A DNA stretch of 35,054 nucleotides from Prevotella amnii DSM 23384 = JCM 14753 (GCF_000378745.1 NZ_KB905277.1:20053-55106); one strand, 5' to 3'. Positions 25,340-32,760 are shown, counted from the first letter of the stretch. Notes: generated from the letters alone by a model not told the origin. A program made the numbers and translations.

Positions 25340-25432
25340 AAGAAAAAGGCACTCGGTATCCCTCCGAGTGCCACCACTAAATCCAAAGTATGAGTGTAAT
25401 CCGGTATCGAAGAACAATTCATTACTCTGAAC
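25340..25432 (-). ncRNA. rteR: RteR small RNA (about 90 nt), repressor of tra expression
   Basis: Directly downstream of exc is a complete small transcription unit: -7 box TAACTTTG at 25439-25446, predicted start near 25432, and an intrinsic terminator ending near 25340, giving about 93 nt. Size and position match what I recall of RteR, the CTnDOT small RNA that lowers tra operon transcript in trans. The segment at 25374-25391, just 5' of the terminator and predicted to be single-stranded, is complementary to the repeated leader motif. Confidence 0.8.
25343..25372 (-). terminator. RteR intrinsic terminator
   Basis: Perfect nine-base arms GGCACTCGG (25364-25372 read leftwards) and CCGAGTGCC (25348-25356) with a seven-base loop, followed by TTTTTCTTCC on the minus strand. 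Confidence 0.9.
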
Positions 25433-25438
25433 AAGTGG

Positions 25439-25470
25439 CAAAGTTAATACTATTTCTTCCGTCCTGAAAA
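25439..25470 (-). promoter_or_regulatory. RteR promoter (-33 TTTTC, 19-base spacer, -7 TAACTTTG)
   Basis: The -7 box TAACTTTG (25439-25446) is a perfect match; 19 bases upstream is TTTTC (25466-25470), one base from the TTTTG consensus. The promoter overlaps the last codons of exc, so RteR can be made independently of the excision operon. Confidence 0.75.
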
Positions 25471-27537
25471 TTTCTTGTCCTTTTTAGCCTCCGGGAACAC
25501 AAAAGTCGTGTTATATTCCCCGTCAAAGGCGACAACAGCATCGAAACTCTTGCCCTGTTTGCTCTTGAACCCTTTGAGCAGCTTGGTATGCCCTTCGGTG
25601 AGCAGGTCTTTGATTTCATCGTCGGACAGGGTGCGTCCCGCTTTCAGCCGGAACACGGGCAGTCCGCACTCCGTGTTGTCGCAGCGTACCACCTTGCCGT
25701 AGAACCGCATCCTGCCCGTGCCACACTTGGGACACGCGCAGCCGGAGTCACGGCTGCCGAAGAGCTTGTCGCACGAGATCAGTTCGGAGGTTATCTCACG
25801 TGTGTACGCCTCTATCTCCTTGCGGAAGGTGTCGTCGGACAGTTCCCCGCGCTCGATACGCGCCAGCTCCTTTTCCCATTCGCCCGTCATGGCAACATCG
25901 GCGATGCGCATCGTCTTGACGACGGAATTGAGGGCAAGTCCTTTTTCGGTGGGAACAAGCGACTTCTTGCAGCGTTCCATGTAACCGCGCTTGAAAAGCG
26001 TTTCGATGATGGAGGCGCGTGTGGCGGGAGTACCGATGCCACAGTCCTTCATCGCCTGCCGCAGTGCGTCGTCCTCAATTTCCTTGCCCGCCGTTTCCAT
26101 TGCCGAGAGCAGGGTGGCTTCGGTATGCAGCGGCTTGGGTTTGGTCTTTCCTTCGGTAATGGACGAGCCTTTCGGTGTCAGCGTGTCGCCTTCCTGCCAG
26201 CCGGGGATGGTAATTTCCTCTTTTTCCTCGCCATAGACGGCACGCCATCCGGTTTGCTTCACGACGCTGCCTTTTACGGTAAACTCCACTCCGGCACATT
26301 CCGCCGTGACAGTGGTCACATCCTTGACGCATTTCTCAGAGAATGCCTCGACCATGCGCCCGGCAATCATCTGATAGATGGTATTGTCCTCTTTGGAGAG
26401 GAAGAGCGGTTTCTCACCCGTGACGAGCAGGGCATGGTGGTCTGTCACCTTGCCGTCGTCCACGCTGCGGCGTGTCGGGGCGGCTTTTGCCCGCACCTTG
26501 TCTTTCCATTCGGGCTGTGTGCCGATGAAAGCGAGCAGTTTGGGAATTTCGGCAAACACGTCTTCGGGGATGTAGCGGCTTCCCGTTCTCGGATAGGTTA
26601 TCAACTTCTTTTCGTAGAGTTTCTGCGCGATTTCAAGCGTCTGTTCCGCCGTGAAGCCGTGCTTGGCGTTGGCTTCTTTCTGGAGCGTGGTCAGGTCGTA
26701 GAGCAAGGGAGTTTCCTCCGTCTTCTCCTTGCGCTCGGCTTTCGTGACAGTGGCGCAACCTGCCGCCTTTACCTTATTATATAGTTCCATCGCCGGTTCT
26801 TTCTCTTTCCATTTCTCGGAGGATGAGAATTTCACGACTTCGCCGTCGCAACCGTCCGTTGCGATATGGAGCTGCCAGAATGCTTCGGACGTAAAGCGGC
26901 GGTTCTCCCAGTAGCGTTCACATACCATAGCCAACGTTGGTGTCTGCACCCGCCCCACGGAATACGTGCCGTGTCCGGCGGCGATGGATAACGCCTGTGT
27001 GCCGTTGATGCCCACGAGCCAGTCGGATTCGCTCCGCGCTTTGGCGGCGAGGTAGAGGTTGTCGTATTTGCTGCCGTCTTCGAGTTTCCGCAGTCCCTCG
27101 CGGATAGCTTTGTCGGTGAGAGAGCTGATCCACAGGCGCACGAAAGGAGTGGTGCAACCCGTATAGTGGTAGAGGTAGCGGAAGATAAGCTCTCCCTCGC
27201 GTCCGGCATCGGTCGCCACGATGATATGTTCGCTTGTGTCGAACAGTCTTTTGATGACTTTTATCTGCGACACCACGCCGCTGTCGGGCTTGTAACCTTT
27301 CTCCGTCCTGACCTGACGGGGGACGAGCGTGAATGTGTCGGGAATAATCGGGAGGTTGTCACGGACAAATCCGCGCACGCCGTAGCCGTCGGGCATGGCA
27401 AGCTGAACGAGGTGTCCGAATGCCCATGTCACGGCATAACCGCCTCCCTCGAAATATCCTTCCTCTCTCTTTGTCGCGCCCACGATGCGGGCGATTTCAC
27501 GTGCCACGGAGGGCTTTTCTGCAATGATTGTCTTCAT
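25450..27537 (-). CDS. exc: Exc, DNA topoisomerase III (type IA)
   Basis: A 695-residue type IA topoisomerase. Toprim domain: E7 in AEKPS and DAGREGE at 110-116 (metal-binding acidic residues). The catalytic tyrosine is Y315 in LITYPRTGS. The C-terminus has a four-cysteine zinc motif (CACPKCGTG…CDNTECG, near residue 620) and a basic tail. In CTnDOT, Exc is the last gene of the excision operon; its relaxing activity has been shown, but published work found it dispensable for excision in some assays, so its main role may be in transfer or replication. The start at 27537 follows a leader with two copies of the repeated motif; length matches CTnDOT Exc. Confidence 0.95.
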   Translation of the reverse strand: MKTIIAEKPSVAREIARIVGATKREEGYFEGGGYAVTWAFGHLVQLAMPDGYGVRGFVRDNLPIIPDTFTLVPRQVRTEKGYKPDSGVVSQIKVIKRLFDTSEHIIVATDAGREGELIFRYLYHYTGCTTPFVRLWISSLTDKAIREGLRKLEDGSKYDNLYLAAKARSESDWLVGINGTQALSIAAGHGTYSVGRVQTPTLAMVCERYWENRRFTSEAFWQLHIATDGCDGEVVKFSSSEKWKEKEPAMELYNKVKAAGCATVTKAERKEKTEETPLLYDLTTLQKEANAKHGFTAEQTLEIAQKLYEKKLITYPRTGSRYIPEDVFAEIPKLLAFIGTQPEWKDKVRAKAAPTRRSVDDGKVTDHHALLVTGEKPLFLSKEDNTIYQMIAGRMVEAFSEKCVKDVTTVTAECAGVEFTVKGSVVKQTGWRAVYGEEKEEITIPGWQEGDTLTPKGSSITEGKTKPKPLHTEATLLSAMETAGKEIEDDALRQAMKDCGIGTPATRASIIETLFKRGYMERCKKSLVPTEKGLALNSVVKTMRIADVAMTGEWEKELARIERGELSDDTFRKEIEAYTREITSELISCDKLFGSRDSGCACPKCGTGRMRFYGKVVRCDNTECGLPVFRLKAGRTLSDDEIKDLLTEGHTKLLKGFKSKQGKSFDAVVAFDGEYNTTFVFPEAKKDKKFSGRKK

Positions 27538-27556
27538 GTCTTCTTCTTTTTTGTTG

Positions 27557-27586
27557 ATACTTTGGATTTTATTTTGGATTCAGTGG
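27557..27586 (-). repeat. Leader motif copies 3a and 3b upstream of exc
   Basis: Read leftwards: CCACTGAATCCAAAA (27572-27586) followed by AAATCCAAAGTAT (27557-27569), about 20 bases before the exc ATG. Together they look like two partial copies of the motif found at mobA and DUF1896. Confidence 0.65.
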
Positions 27587-27597
27587 CGGACACGGGA

Positions 27598-29169
27598 TTA
27601 CATTTTCATGCCCTTGCCCGTTTTCTTCTGCGGCTTCTCCTGCTGCTGTTGCTGGCGGGCGTCCTTCGGGTTGGTCTGACCTTTCTGCAACGGCTCTCTC
27701 AGATTCTTTGTAGCCTCGTTGGTCTTGCCATCGTTGTTCACCGCCACCTGCGTGCGGCTCTCGTTGGACGGAGCAACCTGCTGTGCATTGTCAGGGTTCG
27801 TGTCGTAGCGGTACGGGCGTCCCTTCTCCGGGTTGAACTTGATATACATCGTGGCATGGAAGCCCTGCTTGTCGGTCACGTTCTCCAGCTTCACGGCTTT
27901 ACCCGCCACATAGTCGGCTTTCTGCTGGTCGGTGAAGCTCACGCCGCTCCATTTGCTGATGGGGCGGATGCTGCCGTCCTCGTTCGTCCACGTGTTGCGG
28001 CGTTGCTCCTTCTTGGTCTGTGCGGCATTTTCCCCGCCCTGCGCCTGACTTTTCGATGTGTCGCCTTTGGTTTCCTGTGTCTGTGCGGTACGGGGCGACT
28101 TGCCGGTTCCCGGCACGAACTCCACGCCGCGCTGCTCCACGTTCACTTGCAGGGTGGTGACGAACTTTCTGCCGTCGTTGCGCTCGATGAGCTTGTCGCG
28201 TACGGGCAGTCCGGCGCGGAGCATGTCCCGCTCCTGCGTGGTGATTTCCGTCTTGCCGATGCGCTCCGGGATGCGCACCCTGCTTGCCGGAATGTCCGTG
28301 ATTTCATTCGTCTTGCGGTCGATGCTGATGTAGGAGGGGATGATCTCGCCCGTTTCCCTGTCCACAATGTCCACGACCCTACCGAGATTGCCCGTTTCGC
28401 GGAGGTTCTTCCGGTCATTGTCGGAGAATTTGTGTTCCTTGTACTCATCCAGCTTCTGCTCCTTGCGGATGAAGTGCGGCACGAGGCTGATGTTTCCCTC
28501 ACCGTCCTTCTTGAAGGAGAGGCGGGCGTCCAGCTCGAATGATTCGCCGCCGAAGGTCGGTTTGACCTTTACCAAGTCGGACTTGCCATAGTTGAGCATC
28601 TTCGTAAGGTCGCCGGACTTTTCAAGGTTGTCCCGCTTTACGCCCCATCTGTCCTCCAGCTCCTGCCAGTTGATTTTACTCTCGTCGATGGGCTGGTAGC
28701 CACGTTTGCCCTGCATCTGTTCGGATTTGTCCTGTTGCTGTTCTTTCCGTTGTTCCATGTTCTCCTGTTTTTGAGGTTCTTGTTTCTCTGTCTGTTGTGC
28801 TGCCATCTCTTCCTGCACCTTCTTCTCATAGTCGGAGGTGTCCACCTTGTGAGGGGCGAGCAGCTCCTTGTTCGCTTCGGGGTCTTTCAGCAGTTGCTTC
28901 ATCACCTCTAAGAGATTTTCAGCTTGGTCTGCCGCAATGCGGTAGAAACCGAAGCGGCTGGGTTCCTTGCACTGCCGGAAGAAGTTCTTGAAGAAGTTGT
29001 CCAGCACGTCGCCATGTCGGTCGAATTGCAGGAAACTCTGCGCGTTCTCCGCTTTTGCGGGGGTGCGCTTGGGTGTGCCGTCCGCGTTCAGCCCGGCTAC
29101 CACGCTGATCTCGCCTGTCTTCTCGTCACGGACTACCAGCACGTCCTTTTCGTCTTTTTTCTTTGCCAT
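27598..29169 (-). CDS. orf3: Orf3 of the excision operon, DUF4099/DUF3945 protein
   Basis: A 523-residue hydrophilic protein. Residues about 40-110 are helical (FLQFDRHGDVLDNFFKNFF); 110-160 is a Glu/Gln/Lys-rich linker; about 165-310 is the DUF4099-type region (WQELEDRWGVKRDNLEKSG…LVPHFIRKEQ); about 300-450 carries the DUF3945 repeat pattern (ETGEIIPSYISIDRKTNEI, GKTEITTQERDMLRAGLPV). The C-terminus is basic and Gln-rich (QQQQQEKPQKKTGKGMKM). It lies between xis2d and exc as in CTnDOT, where orf3 is reported not to be required for excision. The repeated DUF3945 units are typical of relatives found in transfer regions; biochemical function unknown. Confidence 0.88.
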   Translation of the reverse strand: MAKKKDEKDVLVVRDEKTGEISVVAGLNADGTPKRTPAKAENAQSFLQFDRHGDVLDNFFKNFFRQCKEPSRFGFYRIAADQAENLLEVMKQLLKDPEANKELLAPHKVDTSDYEKKVQEEMAAQQTEKQEPQKQENMEQRKEQQQDKSEQMQGKRGYQPIDESKINWQELEDRWGVKRDNLEKSGDLTKMLNYGKSDLVKVKPTFGGESFELDARLSFKKDGEGNISLVPHFIRKEQKLDEYKEHKFSDNDRKNLRETGNLGRVVDIVDRETGEIIPSYISIDRKTNEITDIPASRVRIPERIGKTEITTQERDMLRAGLPVRDKLIERNDGRKFVTTLQVNVEQRGVEFVPGTGKSPRTAQTQETKGDTSKSQAQGGENAAQTKKEQRRNTWTNEDGSIRPISKWSGVSFTDQQKADYVAGKAVKLENVTDKQGFHATMYIKFNPEKGRPYRYDTNPDNAQQVAPSNESRTQVAVNNDGKTNEATKNLREPLQKGQTNPKDARQQQQQEKPQKKTGKGMKM

Positions 29170-29189
29170 CTGAAAAATGTTTTAATGGG

Positions 29190-29540
29190 TTATTTATGAA
29201 AGAAATTATGGATACGAGCCTTGTAGAAGGCTATATCTTCCTTTTTGAAGTCCTTGATATGGTTGGAAAGGAATGTCAGCACGTCCTCCTCGCTGTAATA
29301 GGTCTTCTTGCCCAGCGTCTTGTAGGGCAATGCGCCTACGCTGCGGTAGCGTTGGAGGGTGCGTTTGCTTATCTGGAGCAACATGCACAAATCCTGATTG
29401 TCGAAAAGGCGGATGCTTTCCGTGATAGTGGGCTGTTTCCCCTCAGCCTTCATCGCCAGCAGCAGTTCGTCCTGACGGTCGAGCCGTTCCATCAGCTTCT
29501 GCATCCAGCCCTCGAAGTTGTTTCGTGTGAGCAGTTCCAT
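29190..29540 (-). CDS. xis2d: Xis2d, excisionase / helix-turn-helix activator
   Basis: A 116-residue protein with a MerR-like 'HTH_17' winged helix at about residues 45-100 (RLFDNQDLCMLLQISKRTLQRYRSVGALPYKTLGKKTYYSEEDVLTF in part). In CTnDOT Xis2d binds the element end together with IntDOT to drive excision, and with Xis2c activates the tra promoter. It follows xis2c by three bases, so translation is coupled. The length agrees with the CTnDOT protein. Confidence 0.9.
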   Translation of the reverse strand: MELLTRNNFEGWMQKLMERLDRQDELLLAMKAEGKQPTITESIRLFDNQDLCMLLQISKRTLQRYRSVGALPYKTLGKKTYYSEEDVLTFLSNHIKDFKKEDIAFYKARIHNFFHK

Positions 29541-29543
29541 GAC

Positions 29544-29906
29544 CTATGTCCTCCTTCCTTTTGGTTTGCCGCCCGTGCGCAGCGTGTGGTTGTGGAACAG
29601 GGTGTCTATTGTCCCTTCCTCGTTCCTTACTGTGTTGTCCTCCAATAGCCGCAGTATCTCGGAAAGGCGGTAGCGGCAGCTTCCGCGTACCACCACATAC
29701 TCGATACGGTGGTCGGTGCGCATACGCTGCATGGTGCGCTTGCTCACGTTGAGCATCTTCGCCGCCTGTGCCGTGTCAAGCAGCTTGTCTTCGGTTTCCC
29801 GCTTCCGTTTCTTCTCGTCCCTTGCCTCGCGGATGTACCCTGCGATGTTCGCAATCTGCGCCATCATCTCCTTGTAGGCGGAACTTTCCATTGTTATCAC
29901 TTTCAT
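29544..29906 (-). CDS. xis2c: Xis2c, excisionase / helix-turn-helix activator
   Basis: A 120-residue protein. N-terminal helix, charged linker (ARDEKKRKRETED), then an HTH_17 domain at about 45-95 (DTAQAAKMLNVSKRTMQRMR, then YVVVRGSCRYRLSEILRLLE). ATG at 29906 is preceded by AAAGGACTGAAC, a reasonable ribosome-binding site; the longer frame starts with TTG at 29969 and would run across the operator, so I reject it. First gene of the excision operon, controlled by RteC in CTnDOT. Paralogous to Xis2d and to the two plus-strand genes at 30108 and 30439. Confidence 0.9.
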   Translation of the reverse strand: MKVITMESSAYKEMMAQIANIAGYIREARDEKKRKRETEDKLLDTAQAAKMLNVSKRTMQRMRTDHRIEYVVVRGSCRYRLSEILRLLEDNTVRNEEGTIDTLFHNHTLRTGGKPKGRRT

Positions 29907-29934
29907 GTTCAGTCCTTTCTTTTTGTTTCTGCGA

Positions 29935-29989
29935 CAAAATTCGGCAATAAACAAAAGGGGCTTTAACAACTCACTACGTGACTCACGTA
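29935..29989 (-). promoter_or_regulatory. Excision operon promoter with candidate RteC operator
   Basis: A perfect inverted repeat TACGTGA-C-TCACGTA lies at 29975-29989, about 70 bases upstream of the xis2c start. A poor -7 element GAATTTTG (29935-29942, one mismatch from TAnnTTTG) lies 33 bases further in. A weak promoter with an activator palindrome just upstream of the -33 region agrees with RteC-dependent activation described for CTnDOT; that this palindrome is the RteC site is inference. Confidence 0.55.
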
Positions 29990-30081
29990 AGATTTTTGCG
30001 GAAGATGGCTCCGTAACCCGGTCAAACGGCGCAACAGGCAGCCTTTCAGCGGAAAACGATACGTCTTGTATGCCGTTTCGT

Positions 30082-30089
30082 TACCTTTG
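30082..30089 (+). promoter_or_regulatory. -7 element (TACCTTTG) for the plus-strand helix-turn-helix genes
   Basis: TACCTTTG fits TAnnTTTG and lies 18 bases before the ATG at 30108. A TTG occurs 13 bases upstream (30066-30068), shorter than the usual spacing, so promoter strength is uncertain. Confidence 0.5.
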
Positions 30090-30107
30090 CGGCAAACTCT
30101 AAATGAC

Positions 30108-30407
30108 ATGAATATGGAAATAGTATCTATCGAGAAAAAGACTTTCGAGATGATGGTGGCGGCATTCGGCGCACTCTCGGAGAAGGTCGCCGCCCTGAGG
30201 CGCAAAAGCGACACGGGGCGCATGGAAAGATGGCTCACGGGCGAGGAGGTCTGCGGGCAGTTGAGAATAAGCCCGCGCACGTTGCAGACGCTGCGTGACA
30301 GGCGGCTTATCGGCTACTCGCAGATAAACCGCAGGTTCTATTACAAGCCAGAGGAGGTGAAGCGGCTGATACCGCTTGTCGGCACGCTCTATCCGCACGG
30401 CAGATGA
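30108..30407 (+). CDS. Small helix-turn-helix protein (Xis2-like)
   Basis: A 99-residue protein: N-terminal helix, then an HTH_17 domain at about 43-90 (WLTGEEVCGQLRISPRTLQTLRDRRLIGYSQINRRFYYKPEEVKRL in part). It resembles Xis2c and Xis2d and is divergent from them. Such genes, at this position between the excision operon and orf2, occur in many CTnDOT-type elements; the function is not known to me, and a second recombination directionality or regulatory factor is a fair guess. I start at ATG 30108, with a second ATG two codons later, because the frame upstream lies over the promoter. Confidence 0.8.
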   Translation: MNMEIVSIEKKTFEMMVAAFGALSEKVAALRRKSDTGRMERWLTGEEVCGQLRISPRTLQTLRDRRLIGYSQINRRFYYKPEEVKRLIPLVGTLYPHGR

Positions 30408-30421
30408 TTTGATTTATTCAC

Positions 30422-30441
30422 CCACTGAATCCGAAGTTATG
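30422..30441 (+). repeat. Leader motif copy 4 (CCACTGAATCCGAAGTTATG)
   Basis: A diverged copy of the motif ends at the start codon of the gene at 30439. It keeps CCACT.AATCC.AAGT.AT. Confidence 0.6.
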
Positions 30442-30744
30442 ATGAACGAGAACAACGATGTTTTTACGATGGAAGACGAGCCGATAGCCTCTGTGGTGCA
30501 GGATATGCGCAAAGGCTCGAAATGGCTGTCCGCATTTCTGGAAAGCTACCGTCCTCCGCTGGACGGGGAACGTTACCTGACGGACGGCGAGGTGTCGGAA
30601 CTGCTCCGTGTGAGCCGGCGCACCTTGCAGGAATACCGCAACAACCGCGTGTTGCCCTTCATACTTTTGGGAGGGAAGGTGCTTTACCCGGAAACGGGGC
30701 TGCGCGGGGTACTGGAAGCGAACTACCGCAAGCCGCTGGAGTGA
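30439..30744 (+). CDS. Small helix-turn-helix protein (Xis2-like)
   Basis: A 101-residue protein with an acidic N-terminus and an HTH_17 domain at about 45-95 (YLTDGEVSELLRVSRRTLQEYRNNRVLPF, then GGKVLYPETGL). It follows the previous gene by 31 bases in the same direction and is its paralogue. The start has two consecutive ATGs (30439 and 30442) and touches leader motif copy 4. It ends before a strong terminator. Role unknown; DNA binding at the element end is likely. Confidence 0.8.
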   Translation: MMNENNDVFTMEDEPIASVVQDMRKGSKWLSAFLESYRPPLDGERYLTDGEVSELLRVSRRTLQEYRNNRVLPFILLGGKVLYPETGLRGVLEANYRKPLE

Positions 30745-30759
30745 GGCGGTTTCATGAAA

Positions 30760-30801
30760 AAGTAAACGGGTGACACCTTTTGTGGTGCTACCCGTTTACT
30801 T
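30760..30801. terminator. Strong bidirectional hairpin
   Basis: Perfect 12-base arms AAGTAAACGGGT (30760-30771) and ACCCGTTTACTT (30790-30801), extended by CACC/GGTG near the loop. It separates the plus-strand helix-turn-helix genes from the convergent orf2. Confidence 0.85.
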
Positions 30802-30821
30802 GTCTTATGGGGTATGTGCAA

Positions 30822-31184
30822 TCAGCAATACCCGGCTTTTCCGTTCTGTATGAACATCACGTATGTCTGCCGTTTCTCTTGTGAGAGTGCCTTTCCCACC
30901 AGCCATGTGCGGAACAGGTGGGTGTTGTAGGTATTCACCCTGAAAGCGACCGGGATGATGATTTCAAGGGCGTACACGTCCGCGTGCAGCCCGTTTTCAA
31001 GCTGCATGTAGCGGCACACCTCGTAGTCGTTCAGCACGTCCGACTTGCGGACGGCTCTGATGGCGGCGTTCACTGCCGGGACGGTCGTATGGAACAATCC
31101 GGCTATTTCGGTGGCGGTCATCCACACGTCGTTACCGGTTACGCTGACTGCCTTGTCCTCGATGATGATTGTGTCACGTTTCAT
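30822..31184 (-). CDS. orf2: Orf2, RhuM/phage-antirepressor-like protein
   Basis: A 120-residue protein. Residues about 15-60 (VWMTATEIAGLFHTTVPAVNAAIRAVRKSDVL in part) form a helix-turn-helix of the RhuM/BRO-like sort, and residues 60-110 (YALEIIIPVAFRVNTYNTHLFRTWLVG) match the RhuM core. CTnDOT has a gene at this position, orf2, downstream of the integrase. It begins 11 bases after the integrase stop and is probably co-transcribed with it. Function unknown; regulation of the integrase is possible. The longer frame to 31460 lies antisense-like over the integrase and is rejected. Confidence 0.75.
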   Translation of the reverse strand: MKRDTIIIEDKAVSVTGNDVWMTATEIAGLFHTTVPAVNAAIRAVRKSDVLNDYEVCRYMQLENGLHADVYALEIIIPVAFRVNTYNTHLFRTWLVGKALSQEKRQTYVMFIQNGKAGYC

Positions 31185-31195
31185 GGCTTTTCTTT

Positions 31196-32431
31196 TTAGA
31201 TGGTGCAACCTGCAAATTCCTCGACGCCGTTCAATCTTGCGGCAAGGTTCTCCATGTCCTGATTGAGCTTCTCTTTGGTTATCTTTGCGTAAATCTGCGT
31301 CGTCTTTATGCTCTTGTGTCCGAGCATGGAGCTGACCGTTTCGATGGGAACACCGTTGGAGAGGAATATCGTCGTGGCTGCCGTGTGGCGGCTCTGATGC
31401 CACGTGATATGCTTGGTGATGCCGCAACGCTTGGCGACGGCACGGATACCGGCAAGGCACGTGTTATAATGCGGAACGGGAAATATCCTGCCGTCCCCGC
31501 ACAGTCCCCGGTATTTGCCGATTATGCGGTTGGCGATGTCGAGCAGGCGGATGTTGGACACCACGCCCGTTTTCTGGCGGTTGATGTTTATCCACTCGTG
31601 TTCGTCGAAGTAGGTGCGGATATTCTCTTCCGTAAGGTTGCGCATATCCGCGAACGACAGCCCCGTGAAGGCGCAGAACAGGTAGAGGTCGCGGTACAAT
31701 TCCTGTTTGGCGTTTTTCAGTTTCCCCTCCATCAGCAGGCGGATCTCATCTTTGGTCAGGAAACTGCGTGTTGTTTCCTCCTTCTTGATTTCATACTCGC
31801 GGAACGGGTCGCGCGTCAGCCACTCGTTGTTGATGGCGATGAATACCATCGTCCGTAACGGGCAGACGTACAGCCACACGGTATTGGTGCAGCAGTGCTT
31901 GTCCGTGCGCAGGAACATCTCGAAGTCGGAGATGAAAGCCGGGGTAAGCTCTTTTAGGGCGATGTCCTTCACATGGTAGCGGATGTCGAGGAACTCTTGC
32001 ATGTGCTTGTAAACGGTGCGGTACTTCAGCAGCGTGCCTTTGGCTTTCATGCCTGCCTCCACCTGCTTCTCGTAGTCCTCGTTGTGCTGGCGGAACACCT
32101 GCATCAGCGTGTGGTAGCGGTGTTCCAGTCCGAGAAAGGCGTTCTTCACCTTCTCCGCCGTGACGAAGTTGTCACGCTCCATGATTTCCTGATAATGCCT
32201 GTTGATGCGTACCCGCATCTTGTCAAGCATACGGTTCGTTTCGAGTGCCGCCGTGCTTCTGCCCGTGACACGTCCACCTTTGGTGTCCCACAGTTTCGGA
32301 TCGACAGTCAGTTTGCAGCTGAACTGTGTCTGGCTGCCGTCCACCGTGATGCGTCCCATGACGGGAACTGTCCCGTCCTTTTTCACTACCTGACGCTTGA
32401 GGTAGTAGATTACTGAAAATGTACTCTTCAT
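31196..32431 (-). CDS. intDOT: IntDOT-type tyrosine recombinase (integrase)
   Basis: A 411-residue integrase, exactly the IntDOT length. Arm-binding domain at about 1-90, core-binding at 100-210, catalytic at 220-411. Catalytic residues by my count: R285, K287 (NINRQKTG), H345 and R348 (WHQSRH), H372 (LGHKSIKT) and the nucleophile Y381. The first arginine of the usual R-K-H-R-H set is Ser259 (FTGLSFAD), a published peculiarity of IntDOT. It recombines GTAnnTTTGC attachment sites that share little homology beyond the core. Start ATG 32431, with -7 box TAATTTTG at 32452-32459. The longer frame to 32509 would overlap the promoter. Confidence 0.95.
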   Translation of the reverse strand: MKSTFSVIYYLKRQVVKKDGTVPVMGRITVDGSQTQFSCKLTVDPKLWDTKGGRVTGRSTAALETNRMLDKMRVRINRHYQEIMERDNFVTAEKVKNAFLGLEHRYHTLMQVFRQHNEDYEKQVEAGMKAKGTLLKYRTVYKHMQEFLDIRYHVKDIALKELTPAFISDFEMFLRTDKHCCTNTVWLYVCPLRTMVFIAINNEWLTRDPFREYEIKKEETTRSFLTKDEIRLLMEGKLKNAKQELYRDLYLFCAFTGLSFADMRNLTEENIRTYFDEHEWININRQKTGVVSNIRLLDIANRIIGKYRGLCGDGRIFPVPHYNTCLAGIRAVAKRCGITKHITWHQSRHTAATTIFLSNGVPIETVSSMLGHKSIKTTQIYAKITKEKLNQDMENLAARLNGVEEFAGCTI

Positions 32432-32451
32432 TGTCCTTAATTTTTGGGTTT

Positions 32452-32459
32452 CAAAATTA
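32452..32459 (-). promoter_or_regulatory. -7 element (TAATTTTG) of the integrase gene
   Basis: TAATTTTG matches TAnnTTTG and lies 21 bases before the ATG. TTTTG occurs 27 bases upstream (32487-32491), longer than the usual 19-21, so the -33 is uncertain. Confidence 0.5.
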
Positions 32460-32491
32460 GTTGGTGAAGAGTCCGGTGTTGGTACGCAAAA

Positions 32492-32750
32492 CGGGGAGGA
32501 ACGGCGCAATCTTTTTCCGTAACCTGATTTTTCGCATGAGTTATGGATAACTCACTATTCCTTAGAGCCTTGTTTCGCTATTCGTACCCGTTTGTCGCAT
32601 TTTCGGGCATGGTTACGAACAAGTAACGTAGCGGCGTCAGGATTTGGCTTCGGCAGGGATTGTAATGGCTTCACGGATTATCGCCACTTCAACCAAAACC
32701 CTTGTAACTCAATTCTATCACTATATCTTTCCGCATTTCACTTTTTTGTA
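32492..32750. other. ICE end: attachment arm region
   Basis: About 260 bases without a gene between the integrase promoter and the attachment core. It contains inverted repeats GAGTTAT-GG-ATAACTC (32538-32553) and GTTAC…GTAAC (32612-32616, 32623-32627), likely IntDOT or Xis arm sites. AACTCACTA at 32549-32557 recurs beside the xis2c operator (29968-29976). Confidence 0.6.
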
Positions 32751-32760
32751 GTAACTTTGC
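32751..32760 (+). other. Attachment core (GTAACTTTGC), ICE-chromosome junction
   Basis: A perfect match to the CTnDOT attachment consensus GTAnnTTTGC, 320 bases beyond the integrase start, where composition and gene content change to host type. The adjoining five bases on one side should be the coupling sequence carried from the donor. The core also reads as a -7 promoter element, consistent with known insertion into promoter-like sites. Confidence 0.8.

Noticed and set aside
25288..25434. Extension of the DUF1896 gene to 25434
   Set aside because: It would translate through the RteR hairpin and terminator; the leader motif supports ATG 25287.
27166..28542. Plus-strand 458-residue open frame rich in Leu, Val and His
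   Set aside because: Antisense of exc and orf3, both firmly identified; no ribosome-binding or promoter support.
29907..29969. TTG-initiated extension of xis2c
   Set aside because: Would place coding sequence over the promoter, ending next to the RteC operator; ATG 29906 has a better ribosome-binding site and the family start.
30081..30090. TTACCTTTGC as an extra attachment core
   Set aside because: It fails the GTA of GTAnnTTTGC and is better explained as the -7 element of the next gene. The similar TATCTTTGC and TAACTTTGC sites at 10981, 12782 and 25438 are likewise promoter elements.
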